From Acidobacteriota bacterium (GTDB lineage Bacteria; Acidobacteriota; UBA890; WLXD01): 40,607 nt of DNA. Below, one piece after another: positions 16,363 through 25,613 of this stretch. Made by a program: the position numbers and the translations under genes. The DNA lies in contig JAJCXT010000009.1 in NCBI GenBank assembly GCA_029263295.1, positions 1-40,607 on the forward strand, read 5' to 3'. The number at the start of each line of letters is the position of its first letter. The first letter of the stretch is position 1. Under the pieces are notes generated by a model that saw only the letters and a program-made list of their open reading frames with translations, was not told where the DNA came from and did not search any database.

Positions 16363-18594
16363 CTACAGGAACAGGTATGCGGACACGAGAACGAAGGCAC
16401 CGATGGCGATCACCAGTGCGTAGTTCTGCACCATTCCCGTCTGCAGGGCGCGAAATACCCAAGAACTCGACCAAACGCTGTTGGCGACACCGTTCACGGT
16501 GCCGTCGATAACGCGGCCATCAAACTCGTTGCTGGCATTGGCCGACTGCTTCGTCGCCTCGGCCACGCCGTTCACCGTGCCGTCGAGCACCGCGTCGTCA
16601 AACACCCACAGGGCCCGGCCCAGGTCCTTGGCGCGGTTGACGAAGACGGCGTTGTAAAGCTCGTCGACCCAATACTTGTTCCACATGGCGCTGTAGAGGC
16701 CGCCGAAGCGCTTGGCGGGCTCGTCCACAGGCTTGCCGCGTCCGTAGATCTGATACGCGAGGCCGATCCCTGCGAGTGCCACGGTGGTCGAAATCAGCAT
16801 CAGCGTCCATTCGAGGGCGGTGTGGTCTTCCGCGTGCTCCTGCTCCGCGCCGCCTGTCTCCTGGGCCGCGAGCACGATCGCGGGCTCGTCACCGGCGCGC
16901 GCTACGACCTGGGCAGCCTCGCCGCCAACGGCGGGCCCTACCAGGGTGTCTGACTGGGGCAGCATCGCATGCGCGTCGGCTTCGCCGTGGTCTTCTGTTG
17001 CCTCGGAATGGCCGCCCGTCACAGGTTCGAGCCAGCGCACGATATCGACACGCTCGTGCAACGCGGCCAGCGGTCCGATCTGCAGGTTCGCCGGAATGCC
17101 GACGTAACCGCCAACGATCGACAGGATCGCCAGGACCACCAGGGGTGCGGTCATCACGTGCGGGTTCTCGTGCACGTGCGACTCGGTGTGCTCGTCCATG
17201 CGGGAGTCGCCGTAGAAAACCATGATCAACATGCGCGTCATGTAGAAGGCGGTCATCCCGGCGACGAGCGTCCCGACGGCCCAGAGCCAGGGCGCGCCGT
17301 TGGGGCCAGCCCACGCGTTCCAGAGGATCTCGTCCTTGGAGAAGAACCCGGCCAGGCCGGGAACGCCGGCGATCGCCAGGGTGCCAACCAGGAATGTCTT
17401 GTGGGTGATCGGCATGTACTTGCGCAGGTTGCCCATCTTCCACATGTCGAGTTCGCCGTGCAGCGCGTGCATCACCGAACCGGCGGCCATGAACAGCAGC
17501 GCCTTGAAGAACGCGTGCGTCATGAGGTGGAACACGCCTACGGCGTAGGCGCCGACGCCACAAGCCAGGAACATGTAGCCGAGTTGTGAAACCGTGGAGT
17601 AGGCGAGGACCCGCTTGATGTCGTTCTGCACCATCGCGATCGATGCTGCCATCAGCGCGGTCAGCGCGCCGATCACCGCGACGGCGGTCATCGTGGCCGG
17701 TGACAGGGAGAACAGCACGTTCGAGCGCACGACCATGTACACGCCCGCGGTGACCATGGTGGCGGCGTGGATCAGCGCCGAGACCGGCGTCGGGCCTTCC
17801 ATCGCGTCGGGCAACCACACGTACAGCGGGATCTGCGCGCTCTTACCGGTGGCGCCGATGAGCAGCATCATCGTGGCGAAGGTGATCACACCGGCGCCGA
17901 CCTGGTAGTTGGCGGCCGCGGCAGCGAAGACCTGATCGTAGTCGAGCGTGCCGAACGTGAAGAAGATCGTGAACATACCGATCAGGAAGCCGGCGTCACC
18001 CACCCGGTTGGCCACGAACGCTTTCTTGGCGGCGTCTCCTGCCGATTTCTTCTGGTAGTAGTAGCCGATCAGCAAGAATGAGCACAGCCCGACCCCCTCC
18101 CAGCCGATGAACATCATCGCGAAGGAGTTGCCGAGTACGAGAATGAGCATGAACGACGCGAACAGGTTCATGTACGTGAAGAACCTGTAGAAGCCTTTGT
18201 CGGGCGGGTCGTGTTTCATGTACCCGATCGCGTACACGTGGATCAGGAAGCCAACGCCGGTGACCACCAGAACCATGAGCGCCGAGAGCGGATCGAACTG
18301 CAGCCCGAACGGGACGTTGAAGGGCGCTGCCGACACGCCAGTGGCGTTGTCGTGCATGTGCACGAGCGAGGTGGAGATCCAGTCGTAGAGCTCGATCTCC
18401 ACGTGGCGGTCCGCCGCCGGCATGCCTGCCAGTTGTACGAATGAGCCCAGCCCGATGGCGAAGGCGACGAGCATGCAGCCGCTCGCCAGCACGCCGGTGA
18501 ACAGCTGCGAGCGGATATACCGCGACGCAAACAGCCCATTGACGACGACCCCGACCAGCGGGACCAGCGGAATCAGCCAGAAGTATTCCAGCAC
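16363..18594 (-). CDS. nuoL: NADH-quinone oxidoreductase subunit L
   Basis: 743 residues, about 130 longer than E. coli NuoL. The antiporter core is intact: FIGWEGVGLCSFLLIGYYY (key Glu), KSAQIPLYVWLPDAMEGPTP (key Lys) and the broken-helix region SALIHAATMVTAGVYMVVR. The extra length is near the C-terminus: a Glu/His/Ala-rich soluble insert around residues 511-594 and, just before the last membrane helix, two copies of an Asp-Gly-Thr-Val-Asn-Gly-Val-Ala motif (near 660 and 695). NuoL is the distal proton pump and carries the long lateral helix that clamps the membrane arm. The start is GTG, 3 bp after the nuoK stop. Confidence 0.96.
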   Translation of the reverse strand: MLEYFWLIPLVPLVGVVVNGLFASRYIRSQLFTGVLASGCMLVAFAIGLGSFVQLAGMPAADRHVEIELYDWISTSLVHMHDNATGVSAAPFNVPFGLQFDPLSALMVLVVTGVGFLIHVYAIGYMKHDPPDKGFYRFFTYMNLFASFMLILVLGNSFAMMFIGWEGVGLCSFLLIGYYYQKKSAGDAAKKAFVANRVGDAGFLIGMFTIFFTFGTLDYDQVFAAAAANYQVGAGVITFATMMLLIGATGKSAQIPLYVWLPDAMEGPTPVSALIHAATMVTAGVYMVVRSNVLFSLSPATMTAVAVIGALTALMAASIAMVQNDIKRVLAYSTVSQLGYMFLACGVGAYAVGVFHLMTHAFFKALLFMAAGSVMHALHGELDMWKMGNLRKYMPITHKTFLVGTLAIAGVPGLAGFFSKDEILWNAWAGPNGAPWLWAVGTLVAGMTAFYMTRMLIMVFYGDSRMDEHTESHVHENPHVMTAPLVVLAILSIVGGYVGIPANLQIGPLAALHERVDIVRWLEPVTGGHSEATEDHGEADAHAMLPQSDTLVGPAVGGEAAQVVARAGDEPAIVLAAQETGGAEQEHAEDHTALEWTLMLISTTVALAGIGLAYQIYGRGKPVDEPAKRFGGLYSAMWNKYWVDELYNAVFVNRAKDLGRALWVFDDAVLDGTVNGVAEATKQSANASNEFDGRVIDGTVNGVANSVWSSSWVFRALQTGMVQNYALVIAIGAFVLVSAYLFL

Positions 18595-18597
18595 GCC

Positions 18598-18906
18598 TTA
18601 GCCCTTCAGCAGATGGATCTCGTCGACGTTGACCGTCTGCGAGTTCCGGAACATGGCAATCACCAGGCCGAGTCCGATCGCCACCTCGGCGGCGGCCACG
18701 GCGATGGTGAAGATGGTGAACACCTGCCCGGTCATGTCCGGGCGGAAGCGCGACACCGCAACGAGGTTGATGTTGGCGGCGTTGAAGATCAGTTCGAGGC
18801 ACATCAGCACCATGATCACGTTGCGGCGCATCAGCACGCCGGCGACGCCGATGCCGAACAGCAGCGCGGATAGCAGCAGGTAGTGATTCAGTCCTAGCGT
18901 TGCCAC
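18598..18906 (-). CDS. nuoK: NADH-quinone oxidoreductase subunit K
   Basis: 102 residues, three membrane helices, the typical size. The two conserved membrane glutamates of the proton path are present in VLMCLELIFNAANINLV and AAAEVAIGLGLVIAMF. The N-terminal LNHYLLLSALLFGIGVAGVLMRR is a family hallmark. The start is GTG at 18906, one base after the nuoJ stop, which implies tight coupling. It links the quinone-side module (NuoA/J/H) to the antiporter-like subunits. Confidence 0.96.
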   Translation of the reverse strand: MATLGLNHYLLLSALLFGIGVAGVLMRRNVIMVLMCLELIFNAANINLVAVSRFRPDMTGQVFTIFTIAVAAAEVAIGLGLVIAMFRNSQTVNVDEIHLLKG

Positions 18907-18907
18907 G

Positions 18908-19423
18908 TCAGACTCGCTTCTTGGACAGGTAGATGGCGCCGATCATGGCGACCAGCAGAAGAACCGACGCCACCTCGAAGGGCAGCAGGTAGTCGGTGTA
19001 GAGCATCATGCCCAGCGTCTCGGTATTGCCGCCGTCAACCGCTCGCAGCACAGACGCCGACGCCGACGGGTCGGCCGACAGGTCACCGGCGTTACCCCAC
19101 ACCAGGAAGCCGATCTGAGTTGCGAGGATCAGGCTCAGTACCGCCGCGGGCAGCCACTGCCGGTGCAGGAACTCGACCTGATACGTCTCGGTGACGTTCA
19201 CCAGCATGACCACGAACAGGAACAGCACCACGATGCCGCCGGCGTAGACGAGGATCTGCACCGCGGCCACGAACTCGGCCTCTAGCAGGATGAAGAGCCC
19301 GCCGACCGCGACGAACGAAATCACCATGTAGACGATCGAGTGCACCAGGTTGCGACTCGTCACCATCAGTACAGCGCTCGAGAGCACCACAGCCGCGATG
19401 GCGTAGAAGGCGTAGATTTCCAA
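18908..19423 (-). CDS. nuoJ: NADH-quinone oxidoreductase subunit J
   Basis: 171 residues with five predicted membrane helices. Typical phrases are the N-terminal FYAIAAVVLSSAVLMVTSRNLVHS, the ILLEAEFVAAVQILVYAGGIVVLFLFVVML stretch containing the pi-bulge helix, and the C-terminal VASVLLLVAMIGAIYLSKK. NuoJ is part of the membrane arm that relays conformational change from the quinone site. It lies 14 bp after nuoI and 1 bp before nuoK. Confidence 0.95.
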   Translation of the reverse strand: MEIYAFYAIAAVVLSSAVLMVTSRNLVHSIVYMVISFVAVGGLFILLEAEFVAAVQILVYAGGIVVLFLFVVMLVNVTETYQVEFLHRQWLPAAVLSLILATQIGFLVWGNAGDLSADPSASASVLRAVDGGNTETLGMMLYTDYLLPFEVASVLLLVAMIGAIYLSKKRV

Positions 19424-19437
19424 ACTCAGTCCCGTGC

Positions 19438-19920
19438 TTAGCGCTCGTAATGAATGATGTCGTGGCCGCTGTCGAGGATGCGCAGGTCGTGTACTGCGTC
19501 GGCGCGGTTGTAAACCGCCGCCTCATACTCGTTGCTGTGATAGATCGAGTCGACCGGGCAGACCTCTTCGCATAATCCGCAAAACAGGCAGCGCGCGTGA
19601 TCGATGTAGAAGTACGTGGCGTACTTGCCACCCTTCCCCTTGGTGTAGCCGCGCTCGGCCTCGAGGTGGATGCACTTGTCAGGGCAGATTTTTTCGCACA
19701 GATAGCACCCGATGCAGGTGCTCTCATCAACGCGCAGGATGCCGCGGTAGTTCGGATGGACCGACTCGCGCTCCAGTGGGTATTGCACCGTGACCTTGGG
19801 GCGGAACGTGTACTTCAGCGTCAGCCACATGCCCTTGAGCAGTTCCACCAGCAGGAACCGCTCCAGGAAGGTCTTCTTTGGTGCCGAGGAAATCGGCGCT
19901 GAGGAATCGGTTGTGCTCAT
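19438..19920 (-). CDS. nuoI: NADH-quinone oxidoreductase subunit I (2x[4Fe-4S])
   Basis: 160 residues. Two ferredoxin-type motifs hold clusters N6a and N6b: Cys69-x2-Cys72-x2-Cys75-x3-Cys79-Pro and Cys111-x2-Cys114-x2-Cys117-x3-Cys121-Pro. The N-terminal 50 residues include the amphipathic LLKGMWLTLKYTFRPKVTVQYP segment that docks on the membrane arm. It passes electrons to NuoB near the quinone site. Between nuoH (19-bp gap) and nuoJ. Intact cluster ligands show an electron-transfer-competent connecting arm even though nuoE/F/G are not here. Confidence 0.97.
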   Translation of the reverse strand: MSTTDSSAPISSAPKKTFLERFLLVELLKGMWLTLKYTFRPKVTVQYPLERESVHPNYRGILRVDESTCIGCYLCEKICPDKCIHLEAERGYTKGKGGKYATYFYIDHARCLFCGLCEEVCPVDSIYHSNEYEAAVYNRADAVHDLRILDSGHDIIHYER

Positions 19921-19939
19921 ACGAGGTCCATGCGGCGCA

Positions 19940-20974
19940 TCAGGCTAGCAAGAGCATCACCACACCGGTGACGAGTAAATTGAGGATCGACAACGGGATC
20001 AGGGACTTCCAGTTGAGCGCCATCAGCTGATCGTAGCGATAGCGGGGGAAGGTGCCGCGGATCCAGATGTAGAGATACAGGAAGGTCGTGACCTTGAGCA
20101 GGAACCAGATGCCGCTGGGAACGGCGTCGAGGAACGCCAGGGCCTCCACGTTGGGGAACGGCCGCAGCCATCCGCCCCAGAACAACGTCACGTTGATTGC
20201 GGCCATCACGAGCATCGCGGTGTACTCGCCTAGGAAGAACAGCGCCCAGCGCATCCCGGAGTACTCGGTGAAGAAGCCGCCCACGAGTTCCGATTCGGCC
20301 TCGGCCATGTCGAAGGGAGCGCGGTTGGTCTCCGCCACCATGGCGATCGTGAAGATGCCCCAGGCGACGGGCTGGACGAAGATGAACCAGACACCCATGT
20401 CGAGCTGTGCCTCGACGATGCCGACCATCGAAAGCGTCCCGGCCATCATGAGCCCGGCGAGCACCGCGAACGTGAGGGCGATCTCGTAGGAGACCATCTG
20501 GGCGGCAGCACGCATGGCGCCGAGCAGCGGGTACTTCGAGTTGCTCGACCAGCCGCCGAGGATGATCCCGTACGTCGTCAGGCCACTGATGCCGAGGATC
20601 AGCAGGATGCCGACGTTGACATCGGCGATGACACCGGGGATGTGGTAGCCGAACAACGTGATGCCTTCCCCGAACGGGATCAGCGCCAGTGTCGTGAAGG
20701 CCGCCGCCACCACGACGATCGGCGACGCGATGTAAAGGAGCTTGTCGGCCGATCCCGGAATGAGGTCTTCCTTGAGGATCAGCTTCAGCGAGTCGGCGAT
20801 GGGCTGGAGCAGGCCGTGAGGACCGACACGCATCGGGCCCAGGCGACTCTGAATGAACGCCAGCACCTTGCGCTCCGCCAGGACGATATAGCCGGTGGCG
20901 AGGCCGAGAATGCCGAGCAGAACGCCAATCTGAACCAGCGGGATGACGACGTTGATGATCAGGAAGTCGGTCAT
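19940..20974 (-). CDS. nuoH: NADH-quinone oxidoreductase subunit H
   Basis: 344 residues, eight membrane helices. The quinone-cavity motifs are intact: LGPMRVGPHGLLQPIADSLK followed by LILKEDLIPGSADK, and AETNRAPFDMAEAESELVGG followed by FFTEYSGMRW. NuoH forms the quinone-entry channel and couples redox chemistry to pumping. Its ATG overlaps the nuoD stop by 4 bp (ATGA, 20971-20974), so the two are translationally coupled. Confidence 0.97.
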   Translation of the reverse strand: MTDFLIINVVIPLVQIGVLLGILGLATGYIVLAERKVLAFIQSRLGPMRVGPHGLLQPIADSLKLILKEDLIPGSADKLLYIASPIVVVAAAFTTLALIPFGEGITLFGYHIPGVIADVNVGILLILGISGLTTYGIILGGWSSNSKYPLLGAMRAAAQMVSYEIALTFAVLAGLMMAGTLSMVGIVEAQLDMGVWFIFVQPVAWGIFTIAMVAETNRAPFDMAEAESELVGGFFTEYSGMRWALFFLGEYTAMLVMAAINVTLFWGGWLRPFPNVEALAFLDAVPSGIWFLLKVTTFLYLYIWIRGTFPRYRYDQLMALNWKSLIPLSILNLLVTGVVMLLLA

Positions 20975-22071
20975 CGATCAACGTCTCCCAGCACGATGTC
21001 GATCGTGCCGATAACGGTCACGACATCTGCGATCAGAAGACCCTTCGACATCGGGCCGACCGCCTGCAGATTGCAGAAGGATGGTGCCCGGATCTTGCAC
21101 TTGTAGGGGATGTCCTTGCCGCCACCGATCATGTAGTAGCCGAGTTCGCCGCGCGGGCTCTCGACCACGTGGTACGCCTCGACGCCTTCGGCGATCTTGA
21201 TCATCTTCGGCGCCTTGCCCGTGATCTTGCCTTCGGGCATCTTCGCGAGCGCCTGCTGAACGATACGGGTCGACTGGCGCATCTCTTCCATGCGTACCAG
21301 GTAGCGCGAGTACGAGTCGCAGTCCGGGTACACCGGGACGTCGAAGTCGACGGTGTCGTAGCCGCCGTAGGGCAACGCCTTGCGCAGGTCGTGATCTACG
21401 CCCGAGCCGCGCAGCATGGGGCCGGAAAGGCCGAGAGCGATGGCGTCTTCGCCGCTGATGACACCGATACCAACCGTGCGTTCCATCCAGATGCGGTTGG
21501 CGTTGAGCAGCGTCTCGTATTCTTCGACGCGCGCCGGGAACGTGCCGCAGAACTCGAGTACGGCCTCGACCCAGCCTTCCGGAAGGTCACGCCGCAGCCC
21601 GCCGGGCTTGAAGGCGGACGTTGTGAGGCGATCACCCAGCGCGGCCTCGAAGAAGTCGAGGATGACTTCGCGCTCGCGGGTGCACCAGAAGAGCATCGTC
21701 TGCGCGCCGATATCCAGCGCGTGCGTTGCCAGCCAGAACAGATGGCTGGCGATGCGCGAGAGCTCGACGATCGCCATGCGCGCGTACAGCGCTCGCTCGG
21801 ACACCTGATAGCCGCCGAGCTTCTCGACAGTTTCCACGTAGCCCAGGTTGTTGTACGGGGCGGCCAGGTAGTCGGTGCGATCCGTGAACGGGACGTTCTG
21901 GTAATAGTTGCGTGTCTCGCAGAGCTTCTCCGTGCCGCGATGCAGGTAACCCATCACGGTATCGACGTCCAGAACGGTTTCGCCGTCGAGATGCAGAACC
22001 AGGCGCAGCACGCCGTGCGTGGACGGGTGCTGCGGACCCATGTTCAGTTCGAATTCTTTGGTTTCCAGCAT
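20971..22071 (-). CDS. nuoD: NADH-quinone oxidoreductase subunit D
   Basis: 366 residues, a little shorter than the usual ~400 but starting at the normal MLETKEFELNMGPQHPSTHGVLRLVL. The quinone-binding GPQHPSTHG loop, the MGYLHRGTEKL segment and the C-terminal SFCNLQAVGPMSKGLLIAD segment with VVTVIGTIDIVLGDVDR are complete. NuoD with NuoB makes the quinone-reduction site. It is separate from nuoC (3-bp gap), unlike the nuoCD fusion of enterobacteria. Confidence 0.97.
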   Translation of the reverse strand: MLETKEFELNMGPQHPSTHGVLRLVLHLDGETVLDVDTVMGYLHRGTEKLCETRNYYQNVPFTDRTDYLAAPYNNLGYVETVEKLGGYQVSERALYARMAIVELSRIASHLFWLATHALDIGAQTMLFWCTREREVILDFFEAALGDRLTTSAFKPGGLRRDLPEGWVEAVLEFCGTFPARVEEYETLLNANRIWMERTVGIGVISGEDAIALGLSGPMLRGSGVDHDLRKALPYGGYDTVDFDVPVYPDCDSYSRYLVRMEEMRQSTRIVQQALAKMPEGKITGKAPKMIKIAEGVEAYHVVESPRGELGYYMIGGGKDIPYKCKIRAPSFCNLQAVGPMSKGLLIADVVTVIGTIDIVLGDVDR

Positions 22072-22074
22072 GGC

Positions 22075-22854
22075 CTAGTCGCCTTCCTGGTCCGGTGTTT
22101 CCGTTTCGCTCTCGTCGGCCGGAGGCTCAGGTACCCAGAGCGCGCCGACGACGCCTGGCCCTGCCATCTCACGTTCCTGCTCGTTGATCGCCTGCTCGCC
22201 GCGGATGCGATCGAACTGGCCGCCACGGAACGCCGCCTGCTGCCGCGTGAGTAGTTCCAGGTTCGGCCCCTCCAGCGGGTAGTCCTTGCGCAGAGGGAAG
22301 CCTTCCCAGTCGTCGGGCAGGAAGATCCGCCGCAGGTCCGGGTGGCCGAGAAACTCAGTGCCGTAGAGGTCGTAGGTCTCGCGCTCGAGCCAGTCGGCGG
22401 CCGGCCAGATGTCGACCATGCTGGGGACACCCTCGCCGTCTTCGCAGCCGCACTTCACTGTAAGGCGATGGTTCTCGCCGACGGAATACAGGTGGTACAC
22501 GACGTCGAAGCGGGGATCGCGGGTTGTGTAGTCCACCGCGGTAACGCTCGACAGGTAGTTGAGCTTCAGGTCGCCGTCGCGCAGCCAGGTCATCACCTCG
22601 GTCAGATCGTCGGCTCCGGCACGGACGATGGGCGTGCCGCACTGGTCCTCGCCCTCGTCGCTGACCTTGTCCCCGAACTGGCCAGTCAAAGCGGCCGTCA
22701 CGGGGTGGGGCTCCGGTTCCGGTTCCGGCTCGGGTGCTGGCGCAGGCGTAGCGTCGGCCGCAGCGGGTTTCTCCGCTACTGCCTCGGGCTTTTCTTCTGC
22801 GGCCGGCTTCGCTGCCGGCTCTTCGGCGCTGTCGTTGCTTGGCTCGTCAGCCAT
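22075..22854 (-). CDS. nuoC: NADH-quinone oxidoreductase subunit C with a long acidic Ala/Pro N-terminus
   Basis: 259 residues. Residues 1-50 are low-complexity Ala/Pro/Glu with a (Glu-Pro) run, absent from typical NuoC. The conserved NuoC/30-kDa domain follows (about 55-220) with YLSSVTAVDY, RFDVVYHLYSV, the hallmark SMVDIWPAADWLERETYDLYG and FLGHPDLRRIFLPDDWEGFPLRKDYPLEGPN (split here only by my description). The C-terminus is an acidic Glu/Asp tail. NuoC is the structural connecting-arm subunit beside NuoD. The long disordered N-terminus may be lineage-specific; it reads without interruption and the start at 22854 is 25 bp after the nuoB stop. Confidence 0.95.
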   Translation of the reverse strand: MADEPSNDSAEEPAAKPAAEEKPEAVAEKPAAADATPAPAPEPEPEPEPHPVTAALTGQFGDKVSDEGEDQCGTPIVRAGADDLTEVMTWLRDGDLKLNYLSSVTAVDYTTRDPRFDVVYHLYSVGENHRLTVKCGCEDGEGVPSMVDIWPAADWLERETYDLYGTEFLGHPDLRRIFLPDDWEGFPLRKDYPLEGPNLELLTRQQAAFRGGQFDRIRGEQAINEQEREMAGPGVVGALWVPEPPADESETETPDQEGD

Positions 22855-22879
22855 TTTCAGCCTTTGGTGAATCCCGCGG

Positions 22880-23349
<470 letters not shown>

Positions 23350-23359
<10 letters not shown>

Positions 23360-23706
23360 TCGAGTGCCCCGCGTTTCCAGGCGTAGACGTAGCCGAAGAT
23401 CAGGATTGCCAGGAAGATCACCATTTCGATCAATCCGAACAGGGCGAGCTGGCGGTACCGGATAGCCCACGGAAACATGAAGACCGTCTCCACATCGAAG
23501 ACCAGAAACAGCATCGCGACGATGTAGAAGCGGATCGAGAAGCGCGCGTGTGCGTCGCGGGTGGGCTCGATGCCGCACTCGTAGGGGGCCAGCTTGCCTT
23601 CGCTCTGCGGTGGCGTCGGTCGGATGAACCGCCCGAGGACCACAGGCAGGATCGCGAAGGCGATTGCCACACCCAGGAAGATCGCGATCGGTAGATAGGC
23701 GACCAT
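23350..23706 (-). CDS. nuoA: NADH-quinone oxidoreductase subunit A
   Basis: 118 residues, three membrane helices. The conserved loop PYECGIEP and the following [23 protein letters not shown] are classic NuoA signatures; NuoA gates the quinone channel with NuoH and NuoJ. It is the first gene of the nuo operon. Upstream on the - strand a TTGACT (23794-23789) could be a -35 element with a poor -10 17 bp on, so the promoter is only tentatively placed. Confidence 0.96.
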
Positions 23707-23941
23707 GCCACCGCACCCCGAGAATTAAAGGACGAGAACCCTCCGGATGGGGTTCGTGCCGGCTGAGTTTCTTGCAAGCGGGGGCGATAGTCAATCCGCT
23801 ACCCATGGCGCTGAACGTCGAGGGGGAGATGCCGCCGATCTCGCGCGGGTGTGGGACCCGGTCGTTGCCTTAACTAGAGTCCCGAGACCTGTTTTCCGGC
23901 TATTGAAATCCGGGCCGCTACGCAGCGAGGACCCCCAAGGG
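23707..23941. other. Intergenic region upstream of nuoA
   Basis: This stretch should contain the nuo promoter (reading leftwards). The only candidate I see is TTGACT at 23794-23789 (- strand) with GAAACT 17 bp downstream, a poor match. No open frame longer than about 25 codons looks real. The right end leads into the kinase-gene remnant. Confidence 0.4.
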
Positions 23942-24064
23942 ATGGACGAAACGACACAGCCTGGGCACTACCGCATCGTCGGCCAGCTCGGCGCCGGCGG
24001 CATGGGAAGGTGTATCGCGGCGTCGGTACCCGTAGGTCAGCGGCTCAACGACCTGCCTCCATAG
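23942..24064 (+). pseudogene. Remnant of a Ser/Thr protein kinase gene (glycine-rich loop only)
   Basis: An ATG at 23942 begins a PknB-type N-terminus: Pro-Gly-His-Tyr-Arg-Ile-Val, then the ATP-binding glycine-rich loop Gly-Gln-Leu-Gly-Ala-Gly-Gly-Met-Gly (about residues 14-22). Intact kinases then continue with Glu/Lys-Val-Tyr-Arg-Ala. Here that segment (VYRGVGTR) is found in another frame right after Met-Gly, which implies a one- to two-base frameshift near 24005. The original frame stops at 24064 and the rest of the kinase is missing; the DUF4097 gene follows on the other strand. This looks like the stub of a deleted kinase gene. Confidence 0.65.
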
Positions 24065-24075
24065 GCATCCTGAGG

Positions 24076-24852
24076 CTATTGCCGGGCGGGTGCGTGGCGC
24101 AGCGTGATGGGTGCGTTATCGGTTTGCAGCCTGAACAGCGGGCCACCGCCGTTGATTCGCCCGGTAGCTCGGCGACGGTCGGGCGGCAGTGGTCGAAGTC
24201 CGCCCCTGCCGTCGGGCTCGATAACGAACTCCGAGACGAAGCCCGCATTATCGGTCTCCAGGGTGATGTCCGCACGGAGGGCCGCGGGGAACGCCAGATC
24301 GATGACGCCATTGCTGGTGGCGAAGGACATCGGCATACCGGGCGTCACGCTGATGAACTCCCCGACGATGGTGCCGTTGGATGTGTGGACGATGGCACTG
24401 CCGGACACCTTATCCAGAGTGACTCCGGCGTTGGAGTTCTCGATGGAGATCTCGCCGCTCACTCGGCGGACAACGACGGGTCCACCGTTCGAGCCCCAGA
24501 TCTCGACTGCCGAGGCACGCGGAACTTCGAGTCTGAGACTCACGCGCTGGGTGTTCTGGGGGCTCTCGATGCGCATTGTGTTGCCGTCAACTGACGGCAC
24601 GAGGAAGGTCGTCAGCGCCGCCATTCGTGATGCTGCCTCATCTCCTGTCTGCACAATTGGCATGACCTGCAGCGACACATCGTCGCGTTCGCCTCCGACT
24701 ATCTCAATATCCGCGTACGCCACCTTGACGATGATGGACTGGGGGAGTGCGGCGTCGTCGAATGCGTAGAGGCGGACGTCGGGTTGCTGGGCGCTCACCG
24801 GAGAGACAGCGAGGGTTATCGAGAGCGCGAGTACGAAAAGAGGTGTTTTCAT
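24076..24852 (-). CDS. Exported DUF4097-like beta-repeat protein
   Basis: 258 residues from the ATG at 24852 (ATGA overlap with the anti-sigma stop); the frame is open further upstream only as a shadow of that gene. A signal peptide (MKTPLFVLALSITLAV, cleavage near Ala21) is followed by repeated short beta-strand units with Gly/Asn turns, such as the segments around VEIWGSNGGPVVVRRVSGEISIE.. and ..TSNGTIVGEF, a pattern seen in DUF4097 'putative adhesin' proteins. These are often encoded with ECF sigma/anti-sigma pairs, as here. No enzyme motif is visible. It is last in the operon and may be an envelope target or sensor. The family call rests on pattern and context. Confidence 0.65.
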   Translation of the reverse strand: MKTPLFVLALSITLAVSPVSAQQPDVRLYAFDDAALPQSIIVKVAYADIEIVGGERDDVSLQVMPIVQTGDEAASRMAALTTFLVPSVDGNTMRIESPQNTQRVSLRLEVPRASAVEIWGSNGGPVVVRRVSGEISIENSNAGVTLDKVSGSAIVHTSNGTIVGEFISVTPGMPMSFATSNGVIDLAFPAALRADITLETDNAGFVSEFVIEPDGRGGLRPLPPDRRRATGRINGGGPLFRLQTDNAPITLRHAPARQ

Positions 24853-25613
24853 GAGAGGTGCTCCAGGGCCCAGTGGGCGTGCTCGCGAACCGAGCGCTCG
24901 GGGTCGTTGGTGGCCACAGTTCGCAGTAGCTGCTCTGCGGCTCGAATATCCAGGGCGACATACAGCTCGATGATTGCCTTGCGGAGAATCGGGACGTCCT
25001 GCTCGCCGAATGCATCGATCAACAAGAGCGACTGAGCCGGCGAAACCGGATGCCCACGCAACGCGTCGACAACGGCCAGACGCACGTTGACCGACGGGTC
25101 GTTGGCGAGCACCTCGACAAGGGTCGACCAGATCGCCTCGCGTGGGGTAGCGAGCACTGCCGCGGAGATCACCGCCTGCAGGCGCTCGTGCGCCGAGCCA
25201 GTGGTCAAATCGCCCGTCAGGCGGGTCGGCAAGTTGTCTGCCTCTTCTCCAGGCGACGCCGTAGTCAGCGCCGTTGGCAGCAGCCACCGGCTGGCGATCG
25301 TACCGGCGCCGAATGTCAGCACCAGCACGGCGGCAAGTGCCCAGTGTTGCCAACCGACGGAACGCGGCCGGGTTGCCCTTGTCGAGCGCGAAGCCTGGCC
25401 GAGCATCAGCTGGTAGCGCTCGGGACCCGGGGCGTCCAACGGCAGCGCCGTGTAGGCGTCGATCGTCGTGTCGAGTTCGGCCAGTTTCGCTGAGCACGCA
25501 GCGCAATGATCGAGGTGCTCTCGCATCGCCTGCTCATCGCTTTCCAACTCGCCATACCGCCACAGGATCAAGCTCGAATCCCGCGGGCAGCCCGGCTTGA
25601 GATCAGTTGGCAT
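24849..25613 (-). CDS. Zinc-finger anti-sigma factor with HEAT-like periplasmic domain
   Basis: 254 residues. The cytoplasmic N-terminus has the ZAS motif His33-x3-Cys37-x2-Cys40 in an anti-sigma fold (about 10-50). One membrane helix lies at about 89-110. The periplasmic part (about 145-254) is helical, with HEAT-like phrases (NDPSVNVRLAVVDALRGHP; ATNDPERSVREHAHWALEHL), an uncommon outer domain for an anti-sigma factor. It should hold the sigma factor encoded directly upstream (11-bp overlap) at the membrane until an envelope signal releases it. The stop overlaps the next gene as ATGA. Confidence 0.85.
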   Translation of the reverse strand: MPTDLKPGCPRDSSLILWRYGELESDEQAMREHLDHCAACSAKLAELDTTIDAYTALPLDAPGPERYQLMLGQASRSTRATRPRSVGWQHWALAAVLVLTFGAGTIASRWLLPTALTTASPGEEADNLPTRLTGDLTTGSAHERLQAVISAAVLATPREAIWSTLVEVLANDPSVNVRLAVVDALRGHPVSPAQSLLLIDAFGEQDVPILRKAIIELYVALDIRAAEQLLRTVATNDPERSVREHAHWALEHLS

